Source: Ephemerocybe angulata (lineage: Eukaryota; Basidiomycota; Agaricomycetes; Agaricales; Psathyrellaceae). From it: a DNA stretch of 64,000 nucleotides. Below the pieces are notes generated by a model. That model saw only the letters and a program-made list of their open reading frames with translations. It did no database searches and had not been told where the DNA came from. This document shows, in pieces, positions 18,726 to 32,100 of this stretch; position 1 is the stretch's first letter; each line of letters begins with the position of its first letter. Both the position numbers and the translations under genes were made by a program. The DNA lies in contig JAACJK010000222.1 in the NCBI GenBank assembly GCA_013368325.1, forward strand, positions 434,001 through 498,000, written 5' to 3'.

Positions 18726-20855
18726 TCAGCTGCGTCCCCACCACCCACCAAGCAAAGAGCCTAGACCGCCCTTCCCGGTAGCAGAAGGCTGAGGTGTTTC
18801 TGGTCTCGATTCCTCTGCCTTCGCCTTTGCCGCTGGTGCCCTCTTCTCTGGCACCGCCTCTGCTCTCTGGGGTTTGGGGGCCGCAATCGGTGCAGGTGCT
18901 GCGGGTGCCTTCCCAGCGCGCTCGAGGAGGCGGTCCATGTCGAGCTCGACGTAGTTGAGGGCGATGTCGAAGAACACGGGTTTCTTGTAACCCTTCGAAT
19001 CTGCCGTTGCTGACCCGCCGTTGTATGCTAGCCAGTCACGTTTGTACCGTGTGCTGTCTGCGGTGACCGTAGTATCGAGGTTCTTGATCTCGGCGGTGTC
19101 AATGGGGAAGAATTCAGGATGGGCATCGGCGATGTTTTCAGCGTTTGAAAGGGAGAGCGACGATGTCGTTTCGCGAATGTGGATGCCCGCGTGTTGCAGG
19201 AGAGTGAGAGCTTCTGCATATTTCTTCACTGGTGTGTAGGAGCGAGCTAGGTATATACATCTACGGGACAAGGTTAGCATTAGAAGGTGAACACTTGAGC
19301 TCTCTCTCTCACCTTCGCGCCTTGGTAAAGGATACCCTAGCATCAACCGCCGATGCGAGATCAGGGTTGTCGTCCACCACACTCAACGTCCGCATTTGGT
19401 TCAGGCTTTGCAAAACAGTATCGAGCAGCTTGACGACGGCAGGGTAAAGACGGCTGTCCACAGCTTCAGGTTTGCCGATCGCGGGCTTCGTTGTAGACTT
19501 TCCTTCAGGCTGAGAAACAAGCAACGCAGAGATAAGCAGCAAGTCACGCTGGATGCGGTAGCGCAAGAGCTGGTAAACGATATAGGCGTATACAAAGTGT
19601 ATGTCGCGACCATTTGCGGCAGAGCTGCCAGAGGAGGTTGTGAGCTGATAAAGGAGGACGGTTAGATGCACTCCCGTGAAGTAGATTGGGCGTACTGACC
19701 TGCTGAGCTTCTGCTAACTTACGTGCGACTTCCTCTGCGTCACTGAGGGCAAGCAGAGTTGCGTCGTATGCGGCAATGCCTTTCTTGGACTGGACAGCGT
19801 GCTTTGAACTGGAAGCCGACTGTCTCTGGGCCTCTGCCAAACGGGCTTCTCCCTCCTGAACCTTCAGCAACACGTCGACCAATTCGGGGTTGCGGACGGG
19901 GACCGGCTGGCCTTCCCATTTCAGCTCTCGGAGCTTCTTCCTCGTCTCACTCACACCAGACGCTTGTCCCTCGGACTTCAACTTGACGATCAGGCTATCA
20001 TAGTCCTCAACGATGGCGGTCTTCTGTTTAGGAGTGAGCTGAGCAACGATCCCGTCGATGTCGTAGGCCTTGGCCTGTCCGAGTTCATGTGCACAGTGAC
20101 GAATTTCAGGGTTGATTTCATCAGCGAACAGGACGGCGAGAGCTTGGTCACGGCTTGTGGTGGCGGCCGCCGCGAGCTCGTCCAGGAGGCTTCGGGCGAT
20201 GCTAAGTTGAACCAGCGCATCGTCATATTCGTATCGGTAGCGAAGGAAGCGCCCGTTGATGATAATGGTGTAGACAGTTGCTTCGATAATATTCTCTGCC
20301 GAAAGTCGTCCTTGAGCGTATAGTTCTTGGCAATGAGAGAGTAACTGTGTGGACCAGTTGACGGCACGTCGGAATCGTCCAGTCGCGCTATGGCGGAGGG
20401 CGCCTTCCCTATCTTCGTTCTTCAAGGCTTCGGCCGTTAGTTCTTGTGCATATGCCCAGGCTCGTTCAGTCTCAAAGAGCAGAAGTTGGAGGCTGAGGCA
20501 GGTCAGAAGAAGCCAGCCGTTAGAAATCATCAAATACGCACTGTCCCTCCTTTAGATTATCCGTGGTCAGCGTCGGTAGCTTCTGGAAATTGCGGCCCTT
20601 TCCATGGGTCATCTTGAGAGTCGAACGAATTCGATGTGTACGATTGGCGCAGTGCTTTCTGTGTGAGGCTTAGTGTCGATCTCGACGAAAGGGGGGGATT
20701 GTCGTACCGGTATCGCTGGAAGTCATTGTACCGCAAACCGTACGCGATACGGTGCTCGTTCGCGACCTGGAGGGCTTTTCAACAGATTAGGATATTGAAT
20801 CATCCATCGAGCAGATATAGTTACCTCGAAACACGACTGTTGGTTTTTCGGACAT
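18726..20855 (-). CDS. SRP68: Signal recognition particle subunit SRP68
   Basis: The SRP68 subunit of the cytosolic ribonucleoprotein that targets nascent proteins to the ER. A short first exon (MSEKPTVVFRA) splices to LQVANEHRIAYGLRYNDFQR, then KHCANRTHRIRSTLKMTHGK, the basic RNA-binding stretch typical of SRP68 N-termini. Further exons give LLLFETERAWAYAQELTAEA, the helical body, and CIYLARSYTPVKKYAEAL, which is TPR-like. The C-terminus FFDIALNYVELDMDRLLERA precedes an Ala/Pro/Lys linker and a final GLGSLLGGWWGRS, the expected SRP72-binding/tail region. Junctions followed: CGAG|gtaact with acceptor gaaaag|CCCTCC, then TACCG|gtacga with acceptor acag|AAAGCAC. The start ATG is 20855-20853 and the stop TGA 18726-18728. 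It is divergent from GET3. Confidence 0.92.
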
Positions 20856-20976
20856 GGTATCGGTGGACAGAATTGTGGTGCGCCGACTCTCCGAGTTTTC
20901 GGTTGGTCCCTTGAAATGATGGCTAATCAAGCGCCTGCCAGGGGACACGTACTCCGCATCTCTCTCTCGTCCTACC
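20856..20976. promoter_or_regulatory. 121-bp divergent promoter between SRP68 and GET3
   Basis: Only 121 bp separate the two start codons, so both genes must share or overlap promoters. No clear TATA box is seen. A pyrimidine-rich run (tctctctctcgtcct) lies just before the GET3 ATG. Confidence 0.75.
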
Positions 20977-22379
20977 ATGGATCTACTTGAACCAACTCTT
21001 CAGAACATCTTGGACCAGAAGACCCTGAAATGGATCTTTTGCGGTGCGTGCAGATGTACTGCTACATCGTAATGATTCTCACTATCGTCGAATAGGTGGA
21101 AAGGGTGGTGTCGGTTAGTCGCTTCCCCATGTCGTGCCCCAGAACGCGGCTTATTCGCCATCTTGAACAGGGAAAACGACTACTTCATGCTCCTTGGCTA
21201 TCCAACTGGCCCAATGCAGAGAGTCTGTGCTCTTGATTGTACGTCAACATACATTAACGCGTAATCTGGGATACTCATACCAGCTCCTTGAACCGCCAAG
21301 TCTACTGATCCCGCCCACAACTTGTCGGATGCCTTTGGCCAGAAATTCTCCAAAGATGCTACTAAAGTCAACGGGTTTGATAACCTGTACGCCATGGAGA
21401 TCGACCCCACCAGCGCAATTCAAGAAATGGTCGACCAATGTAAGTCGTGCCCTGAACCTACTCGACTTTGAACTGACCTCCTGGACAGCGGATTCGAATG
21501 GAATGATGGGCTCCATGATGCAGGACCTCGCGTTCGCAATCCCCGGTGTTGATGAAGCTATGAGCTTTGCTGAGATCATGAAGTGCGTGTCATGGCGGAG
21601 TCCCTCGTTGTGGACATCAACTCACGAGGCTTAGACACGTCAAGTCGATGCAATACTCGGTTATCGTCTTTGATACCGCGCCTACTGGACACACCCTGCG
21701 TTTCCTCTCTTTCCCCACTGTTTTGGAGAAGGCCTTGGGGAAGCTGAGTTCTCTTGGCTCGAGGTTTGGGCCCATGATCAGTCAGGTGCGCATCCTTCAC
21801 CGCCCGTCCCGTCTTTCAGTGGGCTGATGGTCCGTACAGATGTCCAGTATGATGGGCGGAGAGGCTGCTTCTCAGGAGGATATGTTCGCCAAATTAGAAT
21901 CCATGCGGTCTGTTATCACGGAAGTGAACACCCAGTTCAAGGATCCAGTAAGTCCCCCATTACTCTTCTAACCGAAGGCTGGTCACTCACGCCTCTAAAG
22001 GAAAAGACTACCTTCGTCTGTGTCTGCATTTCCGAATTCTTGTCCCTCTACGAGACAGAACGATTGGTGCAAGAGTTAACAGCATACGAAATCGACACCC
22101 ATAACATTGTCGTCAACCAGCTGCTGTTCCCCAAGAAATGTGAGTGTCGGATTTGCCCGCTTTGGAGAGCTTACTGACAAGATAATAGCCTCAAACTGCG
22201 AACATTGTAGCGTACGACACAAGATGCAGCAGAAGTATCTTGCTGAAGCCCATGAACTCTATGATGAGTTCTTCCACATTATTCAGCTGCCCCTTTTGAC
22301 CGAGGAAGTTAGAGGGCCGGAGAAGCTGAAGGAGTTCAGTAAATTGCTTGTTACGCCTTACGTTCCTCCCCAGGACTAA
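20977..22379 (+). CDS. GET3: GET3/ArsA-family ATPase for tail-anchored protein targeting
   Basis: Cytosolic ATPase that carries tail-anchored membrane proteins to the ER. The N-terminus [20 protein letters not shown] leads to the deviant Walker [21 protein letters not shown], split by two introns. Switch I is in [16 protein letters not shown]. Then come [20 protein letters not shown], the switch II/ArsA motif [19 protein letters not shown], and [18 protein letters not shown]. The zinc-binding CxxC of the dimer interface is in [17 protein letters not shown]. The end is [17 protein letters not shown]. About seven short introns. The start ATG at 20977 fits the family length (about 320-350 aa), and the stop is 22377-22379. 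No lesion seen. Confidence 0.95.
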
Positions 22380-22615
22380 ATTGCATCCTCTACTCTCACC
22401 GTCAGTTTGTCGCTTAAATATTAGATAGGTTGTACTTCTAATCGAAAAGAATATGGTTGGTTTTTGTAGCTCGTAACGTTTACGAATAATAGTACACTTG
22501 GAATCTGAAGTGTGATCGACACAGGTTTTACAGCACGGCAAGCGTAGAATGTCAAGAAAAGGGCATGTGGAACACAAGCATGATATGTCAACACTGGTTT
22601 AATTCTATCCAGGCC

Positions 22616-23329
22616 CTACTCGACAACTACATAGTCCTCAACATCATCGACATCGTCAACATCTACCCAATCATCAAGACAGTTAGCGTTGTCGACGAGC
22701 AACTCAGGCTTTGATTCCGGTTTTGACGCCTTCTTTTCTGTGACGATGCCCTTGATCGCTATGTCCAGATTGAACTGAACGTCGAGGCCAGATCCTGGGG
22801 GTACACGCTTGACCAGCACCTCCGTCTCAACCACTAGTATCTTCAGCTGTTCGATGTCTTGCTGCTTGTGAAGTTCGGACGAGGGGTCCAATGCCTTGTG
22901 GAGCCTCTTCGAGGACCTGAAGAGAAACCTATCGCAACGCCTATTTTGAGCACTGTTTCACCCGTTTGTGATAAATGGAATCAGTACGTACCCCAGCTCG
23001 GCACACTCTTTGTTCAGCCCCTCAAGATCGTCCACCTTGGCCGCCCGCAGACGTTTCTTGGCCCTGGCCTTTGCAGAATGTGCGTAAGAGATGACCCTGT
23101 CAACGCAACCCAGCAAATGTGGCACAAGCCCCAAGTATAGCTTGCGGTAGAAGAGTCGGTGCGACCACTCCATATTCTTCAAGGCCTTGAGGCAATTGAC
23201 GAAGCAGCAGTCGTAGACTTTCTGAGTCAAGATCTTGGCCCTCTCCAGCTCCCTGTTCCGCAGAATGCGTCGATAAGCCTTCGTTAGCTGGGAAGCGACT
23301 GCCCTCTGCTGGTCCGAAATAGACTCCAT
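22616..23329 (-). pseudogene. C-terminal fragment of the UvrD-like helicase family
   Basis: About 220 codons homologous only to the last part of HEL1 (about 36760-37430). Shared segments include FYRKLYLGLVPHLLGCVD, AHSAKARAKKRL, DLEGLNKECAELG, HKQQDIEQL and VKRVPPGSGLDVQFNLDIAI. The intron between the two exons lies at the same place as in HEL1. The frame is open from an ATG at 23329 to a stop at 22616. It ends in an acidic DVDDVDDVEDY tail not found in HEL1. All helicase motifs are missing. It could be a decayed duplicate or a small expressed protein. It converges on GET3 with a 236-bp gap. Confidence 0.8.
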
Positions 23330-24509
23330 ACTAGTCAATGGGGTTGCGGTGATTGCAACTGTATGATCATATGAAGATAGCAGGAGTAGGTAGATTCGCG
23401 TTCACAAGATGAATCAGTCAGTATGGGTGCGGGCATGGCTTGGAGGTATCTTAGGATCGTGAACAAAGCTCCTCCAGCCTTCAACCAGCAAAGAAATACC
23501 AGGGGAGAAGCCATGCGCGAGTCATCCTAGAGTCATCCGCTTGAAGCCGGGAAGCGTTAGATGATCAGGCAAATAGGACCAACGCGAAGCAGAGGGGGAC
23601 ACCCCTCTTTGACTTACTAAGGCGCCCGTGGATTGCGGCTGGAGCTTGAGGGATGCTGGGGTAGCAATATGCTGGCTTAGCAGGCTGCAAGTAATGCTCA
23701 CTGGCCCGGGGATGATCGCTACTGCAATCAAGGTGAACGGCCTTCACTCCAACAGCGTCGCATTTATTCTTGACCAAATCCATTCTGAGATCGAGGGTGG
23801 GCTTTCGATAGGCGACACATACCTGTAGAAAGTCGTGATATCCCAGCTTTGTTCATTTATGCTAGCACCAAGGAGGACCCAGAGAAGGAATAGCCATCAC
23901 GCCTTCAACAAGGTGCAAGGATTCGGAAGGTCATTGAACGGCGAGGATTATACACCGCACCTAGGCGTCGCAGCCTTTCAAAGCTAGAAGAGCACGGCCG
24001 ACTTAAGCACACTACTTGCGCTGAGATGTCGGTTGAAAGGACCTGGGCTCGGTGTGGATGGTGTAGGTGGTTCGTCAGTCGGGCTGGCGTAGTATCGGTC
24101 TGAGGTCGACCTCCGGAGCCAGAGTTTACTCAGGTCGTGGAGATGAAAGTCCGGCAGGAGCACAGTGGTCGGGAGTTGCGAGATGCTCCCGAACGCCATC
24201 CAGTTGTGCATCGTGAACCGGAACCGTATCTACATAGGCCTCCAGGTTTATCCTGAGCGTATGTCGATTTTGACAGCGCAGTTTTTGTTCTAGAGGAGTA
24301 TGTATGTCGTACAGCTCAGACAAGAGGAATATTGTTGACAGTCGATGGAACAGAGTCGTGTACTATAGACGCCGGCCATAAATTGCCATCAAATCGTCAG
24401 CGCGTCTGGTTTCTCTTCAACTCTCGGTCACCGCGTCACAAGCAGACGACGCTTTCGACTTCCCAACTATGCTAAATGCGTGATTATCTACACTTTCTTC
24501 TACCTATCG
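23330..24509. other. Intergenic region upstream of the mitochondrial polymerase
   Basis: No recognisable gene. Short frames on both strands carry no motif. The helicase fragment homology ends abruptly at its left edge and the polymerase start lies at its right edge. Confidence 0.5.
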
Positions 24510-27500
24510 ATGCTCGGGTCCCGGACGCTACAGGGTCGGAAGCTCCTCACTCTCATTCACTCACCATGCAAATTCCAGCGCAACGTACACGTACTCAAAA
24601 AACGACCCCTCGGAAAGACAACTCCAGCTCGGTTGGATAGTACGCCGACGCCGACAACAGGAAGGATAGAGAAGTCGGTCGTGCATAACCCTGAAGCTGA
24701 TACTCATGGTTCGGTTTCCTTCTCGCACTAGTTAGTGGTACTGTGCTAACCTCGAACCCAGTGAAACGCAATGACCTGGGCGTTCAGCTCTTATCTCGAA
24801 AGTTGCACAGCCAAATCTTCAAGAACGTTTCCTTCCCGGAACCTCCCCAATCCTATGTTCAAATAGCGAAGGAGCACCTCACGACTCACGGTTTGGACCC
24901 GACCCAAGGTTCGGTTCTCCCTGACACCGGCTTCCAACTCCCTGCCTTGCAAGGATCCAACCTCCTCGAACATTTTCACCGAATTGGCATTCACACCGCA
25001 GAGCCGTGGCTGTCTCTTTCCAAGGCCCACGCAGCGTCAAAGCTACCGCCAAAGCCCGAGTACTGGGAATTGCAGAGCGGATGGACGAAATATAACTACA
25101 GAGCGGATGGGTCAAGCTACTTCGAACCGGTCGAATATCCTATACATGACGGTCTACCTGACACCGCTCTCACCTTCGACGTCGAAACAATGCCTAACTA
25201 CCACCCATACCCCATCATGGCCTGCGCTGCATCCGAGAACTCCTGGTACGCTTGGATTTCCCCGTGGTTGTTGAAGGAGACCGAAGACCCAGAACACTTA
25301 GTTCCTTTGGGTGACATGACAGTTCCCAGAGTCATCGTTGGGCATAATGTCTCCTATGATCGTCAACGTATCCGCGAGGAGTACAACCTGGAGGCCACGC
25401 AAAACAGGTTTCTGGATACGATGTCGCTTCACGTCGCAGTCAGCGGCATATCTTCCGGTCAACGGCCCGCCTGGATGAAGTACCGCAAGAATAAGCAATT
25501 GGAAGCGGAGCGTCGGGAGGAGGAATTGGCTGCCTTCATGGAACTCAGTCGGTTAGTCGCAGATAAGCTCAAAGACGAGACGGATGACGAGAAGAGAGCG
25601 AAATTGGAGCTTATGCAAAACCAGCTTTCGGTCAACCTTCATTCGTTGCAAACGGCTGAATGTGATGAAGACGTCCCACCAGGACCTGAAGCGGATGTAG
25701 ACGAAGACGCTGTTGTGAAGCGTTGGGAGGATGTGACCGCCGCCAATTCCCTTGCAGACGTGGCCAAGCTTCATTGCAACATCTCTGTCAACAAGGAAAT
25801 CAGGAACGACTTGATGGAATTGACGCCCGACGCTATCCTAGACCGACTTGGAGAATTCCTGGATTACTGTGCGGGAGACGTCCAGATCACGCACGAGGTG
25901 TATCGAGCGATCCTACCAGCCTTCTTCAAATCATGTCCTCATCCCGTTTCCTTTGCCGGTGTTTTGGTGATGGGGTCCAGCTTCCTACCTGTTAACCAAG
26001 AGTGGGAAGCGTACCTCCAACGTGCTGAAGGGGTCTATAGGAGCATGGAGGAGAGTGTGCAGCTGAAGTTGGTGAAACTCGCAATGGACGCGTTTGACAT
26101 GAAAAGGGACGAAACTTGGTGCGATGATCCATGGTTGAGTCAACTTGATTGGGAACCGAAGGTTGCTAAAGAGTCGAGAGGCGTCCTGACAAAGGAAGCG
26201 GTAAGTCATCGGATTTTTCATGCAGTCCAGTCCCCGTGCTGAGTCATAACTTATAGGTACCCGAAGCCACTGAAGTTGTTGAAGAACCAACCTACCCGAT
26301 GTGGTTCACCGAAATGCAAAGTGACCCCCTGACCAAGAAGGCCCTGGAACGGACCATACCGCTTTTACTTCGTCTATCATACGACGGCAACCCCTTAGTT
26401 TATGACAAAGGGGAAGGTTGGCATTACATCAAGGACGGTAATCGAGAGAGGTTGCCAACATCTAAAGGCAAACGTATATCAACTTTGCTTTCCCGGAAAC
26501 ACCTAGCAGAGGCGGTCAGCTCAGGTCGTTTATCGTCTCCTTACCTACATCTGGCTTTGGCTATCTCTCAAGGCGAGAGGGACAAGACGGTTTGCGAAGC
26601 GATCGCGTCTCTGGCCCAACAAGCCTTTACGGACTTCCAGGACCAACGCGGCATCTCAGACCCCTGGATATCTAAACTCGACTGGTCCCTTCCAAAGAAG
26701 AAGAAGGCCCCCACCCCCGAGAAGCTCCCGGCTGTTCACTGGCCAAAGTGGTACTGGGAGGCAACTAAGCCAAGGAAGGGCGTGCCTCCTGGTACACTCG
26801 ACATCACCGTGCGAACTCGTATAGCCCCCCTTCTTCTTCGGCTCTCGTGGATGGGCTGGCCACTCTTCCACTCGCGCGAACATGGATGGATATTTCGCGT
26901 TCCTACCTCTGCTGAGTTCAAGTCTCGGACGAAGCCTCTCGATTTCTACGATCCCGCGGACGAAAAACTTGGCTCCATGAAACTTAGTGGTCGCTATCAA
27001 TTTTACAAGCTCCCTCACAAGGACGGCGAAAAGGCGAATGTCGGAAGTCCCCTTGCAAAAAGCTTCGTTCAGTATGCGCAAGATGGCGTCCTGAAAAGTC
27101 CAGGGGGCGAGGCCAAGGAAGCACTAGAGCTCAACGCTGTGTGTAGCTACTGGATCAGTGCGCGGGACCGCATCATGAACCAGATGGTTCTGTGGCAGAA
27201 GGAAGGGAGGGATCTGGGATTCAAGACGGATGGTAAGGAAGAGGAGAAATGGGGTGTTATCGTTCCGCAGGTGGTGACGATGGGCACGGTCACTCGACGC
27301 GCTATTGAGAAGACATGGTTGACGGCCAGCAACGCGAAGAAGAATCGGGTTGGGTCCGAGCTCAAGGCGATGGTTCGCGCGCCCCCAGGCTACGCCATTG
27401 TTGGTGCCGACGTCGATAGCGAGGAGCTGTGGATTTCGAGTTGTATGGGAGACGCTCAGTTTGGCTTGCATGGTGCATCGGCCATCGGGTGGATGACTCT

Positions 27501-28605
27501 TGAGGGAACGAAGGCCGCTGGAACGGATTTGCATTCCAAGACCGCGTCAATCTTGAAGATTTCCAGAGACCAAGCGAAGGTGTTCAACTACTCCCGTATC
27601 TATGGTGCGGGGATGACGCACGCGGTTCTACTCCTCCTCCAATCCAGTCCCTCGATGCTCCCTGAAGAAGCACAGAAACTCGCCGAAAATCTATACGCGT
27701 CAACAAAGGGGAAGAACACCCATCGAACGGACATCTTCAACCGGAAATTTTGGTTCGGTGGCACGGAAAGTTACCTTTTCAACAAGTTGGAGGAGATCGC
27801 CCTTTCCGATAACCCCCAGACCCCCGCGTTGGGATGCGGCGTCACTTACGCCCTCTCGAAAGAGTACCTCCCGACTGGCTTCGGATCCGACTACCTGCCT
27901 TCTCGTATCAACTGGGTCGTCCAATCCTCGGGCGTCGACTACCTTCATCTCCTAATGACCTCAATGGAATACCTCATCAAGAAGTACGACATCAACGCCC
28001 GATATCTCATCTCGGTCCATGATGAACTACGTTATCTAGTCACCGAAGAGGACAAATATCGAGTTGCGCTAGCGTTACAAATCGCTAACTTGTGGACGAG
28101 GTCGATCTTTGCATACAAGCTAGGGATGGACGATCTACCTCAAGGGGTCGCGTTCTTCTCAGCTGTGGACGTTGACACTGTTCTGCGCAAGGAAGTCTTC
28201 ATGGACTGTGTAACGCCGTCCCAACCAACTCCGATACCCTCTGGCGAAAGTCTTGACGTCCAAGGCGTTCTGGAGAAGACGAACGGTGGCTCGCTGCACA
28301 AGGATGGCCGACCGATACCAGAAGAGATAGACGTGCCGTATGTGGGCTCATTGGATGGGTTCGTGACTCCAGATTGTCTAGTTCATCGGTCGCCGAACGC
28401 TGCTTTCTTGAGGGCACAGGCGACAACGGACTTTGGCGAAGTGAAAGCATTGGCGGGGCAGGTCCAGGGCGTGAGGTTCGAAGGAAATGCAGTTCCGCCT
28501 AGAAAGCCTAGGCAGAAGAGTCGGCGTGCGCTTGGAGACGACTTTAACTGGTCAGAGATAATGGATGCGTTAGGAGCTCATGAAGGGGCCGCACAGAGCA
28601 GATAA
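24510..28605 (+). CDS. MIP1: Mitochondrial DNA polymerase gamma (family A)
   Basis: Replicates mitochondrial DNA. Three exons. The start ATG at 24510 gives a basic, hydroxylated N-terminus (MLGSRTLQGRKLLTLIHSPC) suited to mitochondrial import. Exon 1 ends ACTCATG|gttcgg and joins to TGAAACGC. The 3'-5' exonuclease has Exo I TFDVETMPNYHPYPIMA, Exo II VGHNVSYDRQR and Exo III YCAGDVQITHEVY. The polymerase has motif A VGADVDSEELWISS, motif B RDQAKVFNYSRIYGAG and motif C LISVHDELRYLV. A Lys-rich spacer (PKKKKAPTPEK) lies between the halves. A second intron interrupts about 26201-26257. The stop TAA is 28603-28605. No catalytic residue is missing. Confidence 0.95.
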
Positions 28606-29150
28606 GCTATAACACACTCACACGTTTAACCCTCTGACTTTTCTACATAACCGTAGACATGTACAGCTATATAATAACTAATCACCTGTATAACTCTTAA
28701 TGGACGAAACCCCTTTGCACGTCCACTCTAGGGCAGCGACGTGACAGACTCAAGAGTCACAAGCACGTTCTGTGACAGTCCGTGAACAGTGTCACGCGTC
28801 GTAAATGGGTTCATGCCTGTTTGCTCTGAACTTTGCTGTCCCCAACACTGCAAGTCGTACCTACAAAGGGCTCCTTTGTTGTGGACTTTAAGCTCTGGCC
28901 TTTGTCTCTCAAACTCGCTCAGATTTCCCGTCTTCACTGCTCTCGTAGTAGCATCCTTTCGACTGCTGGAGAACCCTCGGCTAAAAGACGTCCCAAGGAA
29001 GCCCCTTCAAGTAACAGCAGAAAAACAAGGTTTAACTGCAAATTATCGGAACCCCACCCAGACGCTCAGATACAAACCGTCATAAAGGCTCATCACCTCC
29101 CAGCCCACTTCGATTTCACTTCCTACCCCCTATCGGAATTCCCCCTGGTC
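28606..29150. other. Intergenic region between MIP1 and HEL1
   Basis: 3' flank of the polymerase and 5' flank of HEL1. An open frame 28833-29339 (+) overlaps the HEL1 start but has no upstream conservation with HEL2, so it is not taken as coding. Nothing else seen. Confidence 0.5.
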
Positions 29151-32100
29151 ATGGATCCAGTGACGCTCGCCAACTTTACTTCAGCATTTGGGAGATGTCG
29201 GTCCACAGACGATGTCGAGGACGCCCTCTGCATTCTCGAAACCTCGCCGCTTTCCCAATCTCAAGTTGAACGTGCTCTTCGACAACTTCAAGATGTCACA
29301 GAACCGCCGCGATTGATGGAGCTCGTCCTTTGCTGTTAGTTTGCAATCTTGCCGCCATACTTCGTGTGGTGCTGACGACTTTTTAGTTAGCCCATGGTCG
29401 GAAGCCATGTCAACTTGGCTTCTGAAAAGTTTCCCTCTTTCAGTCGACAAATACCTTGACTCCATACATCGTGAGGTCGTCGAGAGGCTGTCCCTCTTGC
29501 TGACTTTCGTCCCACACCCATTTGGGAGGGAAGTGGACCACACGATCTTTGAGCTCCGAGCGCGAGTCGAGCTGGCCCCCAAGGTTATACAACTGCTTCT
29601 GGCCATGTCTTTTGACAAGGAAGAGGCGGGGGTTGACGAGCAGGAAGACTTAGAGTTTGATGGGTTGCTCGTTGGAAAGAAGAGGAAGCAATCCGAGAGA
29701 AAGCAAGCACGAAAGACTAAGAAACCGACAAGTCGTTTCAATCCTAAGGATCTTGAACGGCTCGGTATATCTGAGCCTCAGTCCAGGCTCGAAGCATACA
29801 CGACTGCCAACCTACTAGTGGAATGTGAAAAGGATACCCTTCAGGTAAGTTCCAGACCTCTCGAAACTGAGGATCTCAGCTGCTCATTTGCGTACAGCAA
29901 TACCTTGATTTCATTTATGACGAAAGGATCACCGCAGCCGTTCAGAACATGTTTGTTGTTCAATCGCCCATGGATGTTGCCGAAGGAAACGAGGATGTGG
30001 CAGAAGGCAGTCCTACTGAAGTAGTAGTAGCTGCAGAAGACTCGGTGGTACCTTCGGCGTATCCTTGCGTTCAGCCTATGAAAGCGTAAGAATCTTTGCT
30101 TTTCTTTGTTCCGCCTGTGTCCCCTTTCTCATCATCCTCAGGGCATTGTACTTTGAGAGCGCCTCCGGCTTTGGTGAGTGGAGAATCCTAATCTCCACCC
30201 GAGCAGACAGGGACCTGCGCGAAGCTCGCAGAAGCGACCAGAAGTTCTTCAAGATTGTTCTCAAAAAAATCATGTGAGATATCTGTTGCCTCCATTGCAA
30301 TGCCCCAACTCACGTCGGTAATAGAGAACTATCGAACGGCCATTTTTCCGATGACAATCAAAAGCGCTTAACTCAACCCAATGTTGACTTTCCTGTCTTT
30401 GAGGCGAAGATGACTCGAGACAGTCGACTTGTTGTACGTACACTTTTGTATCGAGGAGTGTATATAACTAACCGTACCAGTATCAAATCGACTGCATCCC
30501 CGAGTACGACAACAATGTGAGTTTATATTATAGTGTTTCCTTGCTAGCTTCAGTTGACTGAAGTTCCTCCTTTAAAGTTCGAACGCCAAGGTATGTTAGC
30601 AACAACTTCAATCAGCTCCTCGCCACTCAAACTCCTGCAATCAGTGATTAAGATATTTGGCGTGTATACTCACGCTCAGATCGACAAGCGCTTCTGGGAC
30701 TCCATGGGGCACCAACTTTCTCGGAAAGGAAACGAGTACCGTAAGAGGTGCAAGTTCAGAAACCGACCCCAGGTCGAAGGCGACAATGTCATTCTGCCTG
30801 CGAGTTTTCCTCCGCCAGAAAAAGAGGTACAAGATACCTCGATTGTCCCCGAGTTACCCAAGGAGGATCTTGAGGAGGTATGCCCCTGTGTGTTTTTCTC
30901 TCCGAATAGTGATTTAATCTGTACTTCAGATCCACTCCCTCCTTGTGTACGTGATTTCCCGTTCCAGGAAGTGCGAGCATCTTATCTTACTCAACATAGT
31001 TTGGAGAAATTTGTCACTCTCTCAAAGGTTGCAATTCCTTATAGTAATCTTGGTTTCCGGTGCACTGATAATCTGAACTTCTGCAGGAACTGCTTGCAAG
31101 TTAGTTCTCCTTTACCCTTGATTACTTCCAGTTGTCTGACCGTATTTACAGCTATCGTCGTCGATTTGGACGTCGCGCACGTTTTCGATGTTACGTACGC
31201 TGCAATCCCTTCACTTAAGAAAGGCCTTTTCTCATTGTGTTACAGCCGACAGGAGAAGGAAATCATTGAGCATCCTCATTCGTGCTATGTTCTCGGTCGC
31301 AGCGGGACTGGGTGAGCCAAAATGTGTTATCACCTCCGCACACGCTCAGGCTAAGACTCCCAAAGAAAAACGACGACGATGCTATTCAAGATGCTAGGAA
31401 TCGAACGCGCGTATACCCAACAGTCCGAGGCATCTGCCGTTGCGAAACCTCGTCAGGTCTTCGTTACCCAATCACGCGTTCTGGCATCTCGAGTTGAGGA
31501 ATACTTCGAGAAACTGCTTTCGTCCTTGGCTGCGGCTCAAAAGTCGAAGGACGAGCTGAAACGTATCGCGGATGAAAAGAAGCTACAGCAGGAAGAAACC
31601 AATCTACTATACGATGTAGATGACGATGTCACCTGGAAAGCGGGTTTACCAGAGAAATTTAGCCTTCTCCAGGATGAGCATTTCCCTCTGTTCTTGACCT
31701 TCGAGCGGGTAAGAGGCAGTCGTTCCTCAGCCAAACATTGAATTTGAATTGCTCTCTCTCTTGTCTACTTCCAGCTTTCTCAATTGCTTGAGAACGACAT
31801 CAAGGACTCCAGCTATACCCAGGTTCAGCCTGACACTGACAGGAAAGGAGGGATGGTCACCTACGAAGTCTTTTTTGAAAAGTACTGGCCACATTTCCCT
31901 CAGGATCTCACAAAGAATCTTGGTATGTCATGAAGTTCTGGCAGTTTCTCTTGTATTCGTGGCTGAACGGTTATCTATGTGACAGATCCTGCCTTGGTGT
32001 ACAGTGAGCTACTCGGTGTCATAGAAGGCTCCGAGCAGTCCCTTAGCCACGAAGCACGTTACTTGGACCAAGAAACTTATCGCAATCTTAGCCACCGTGT

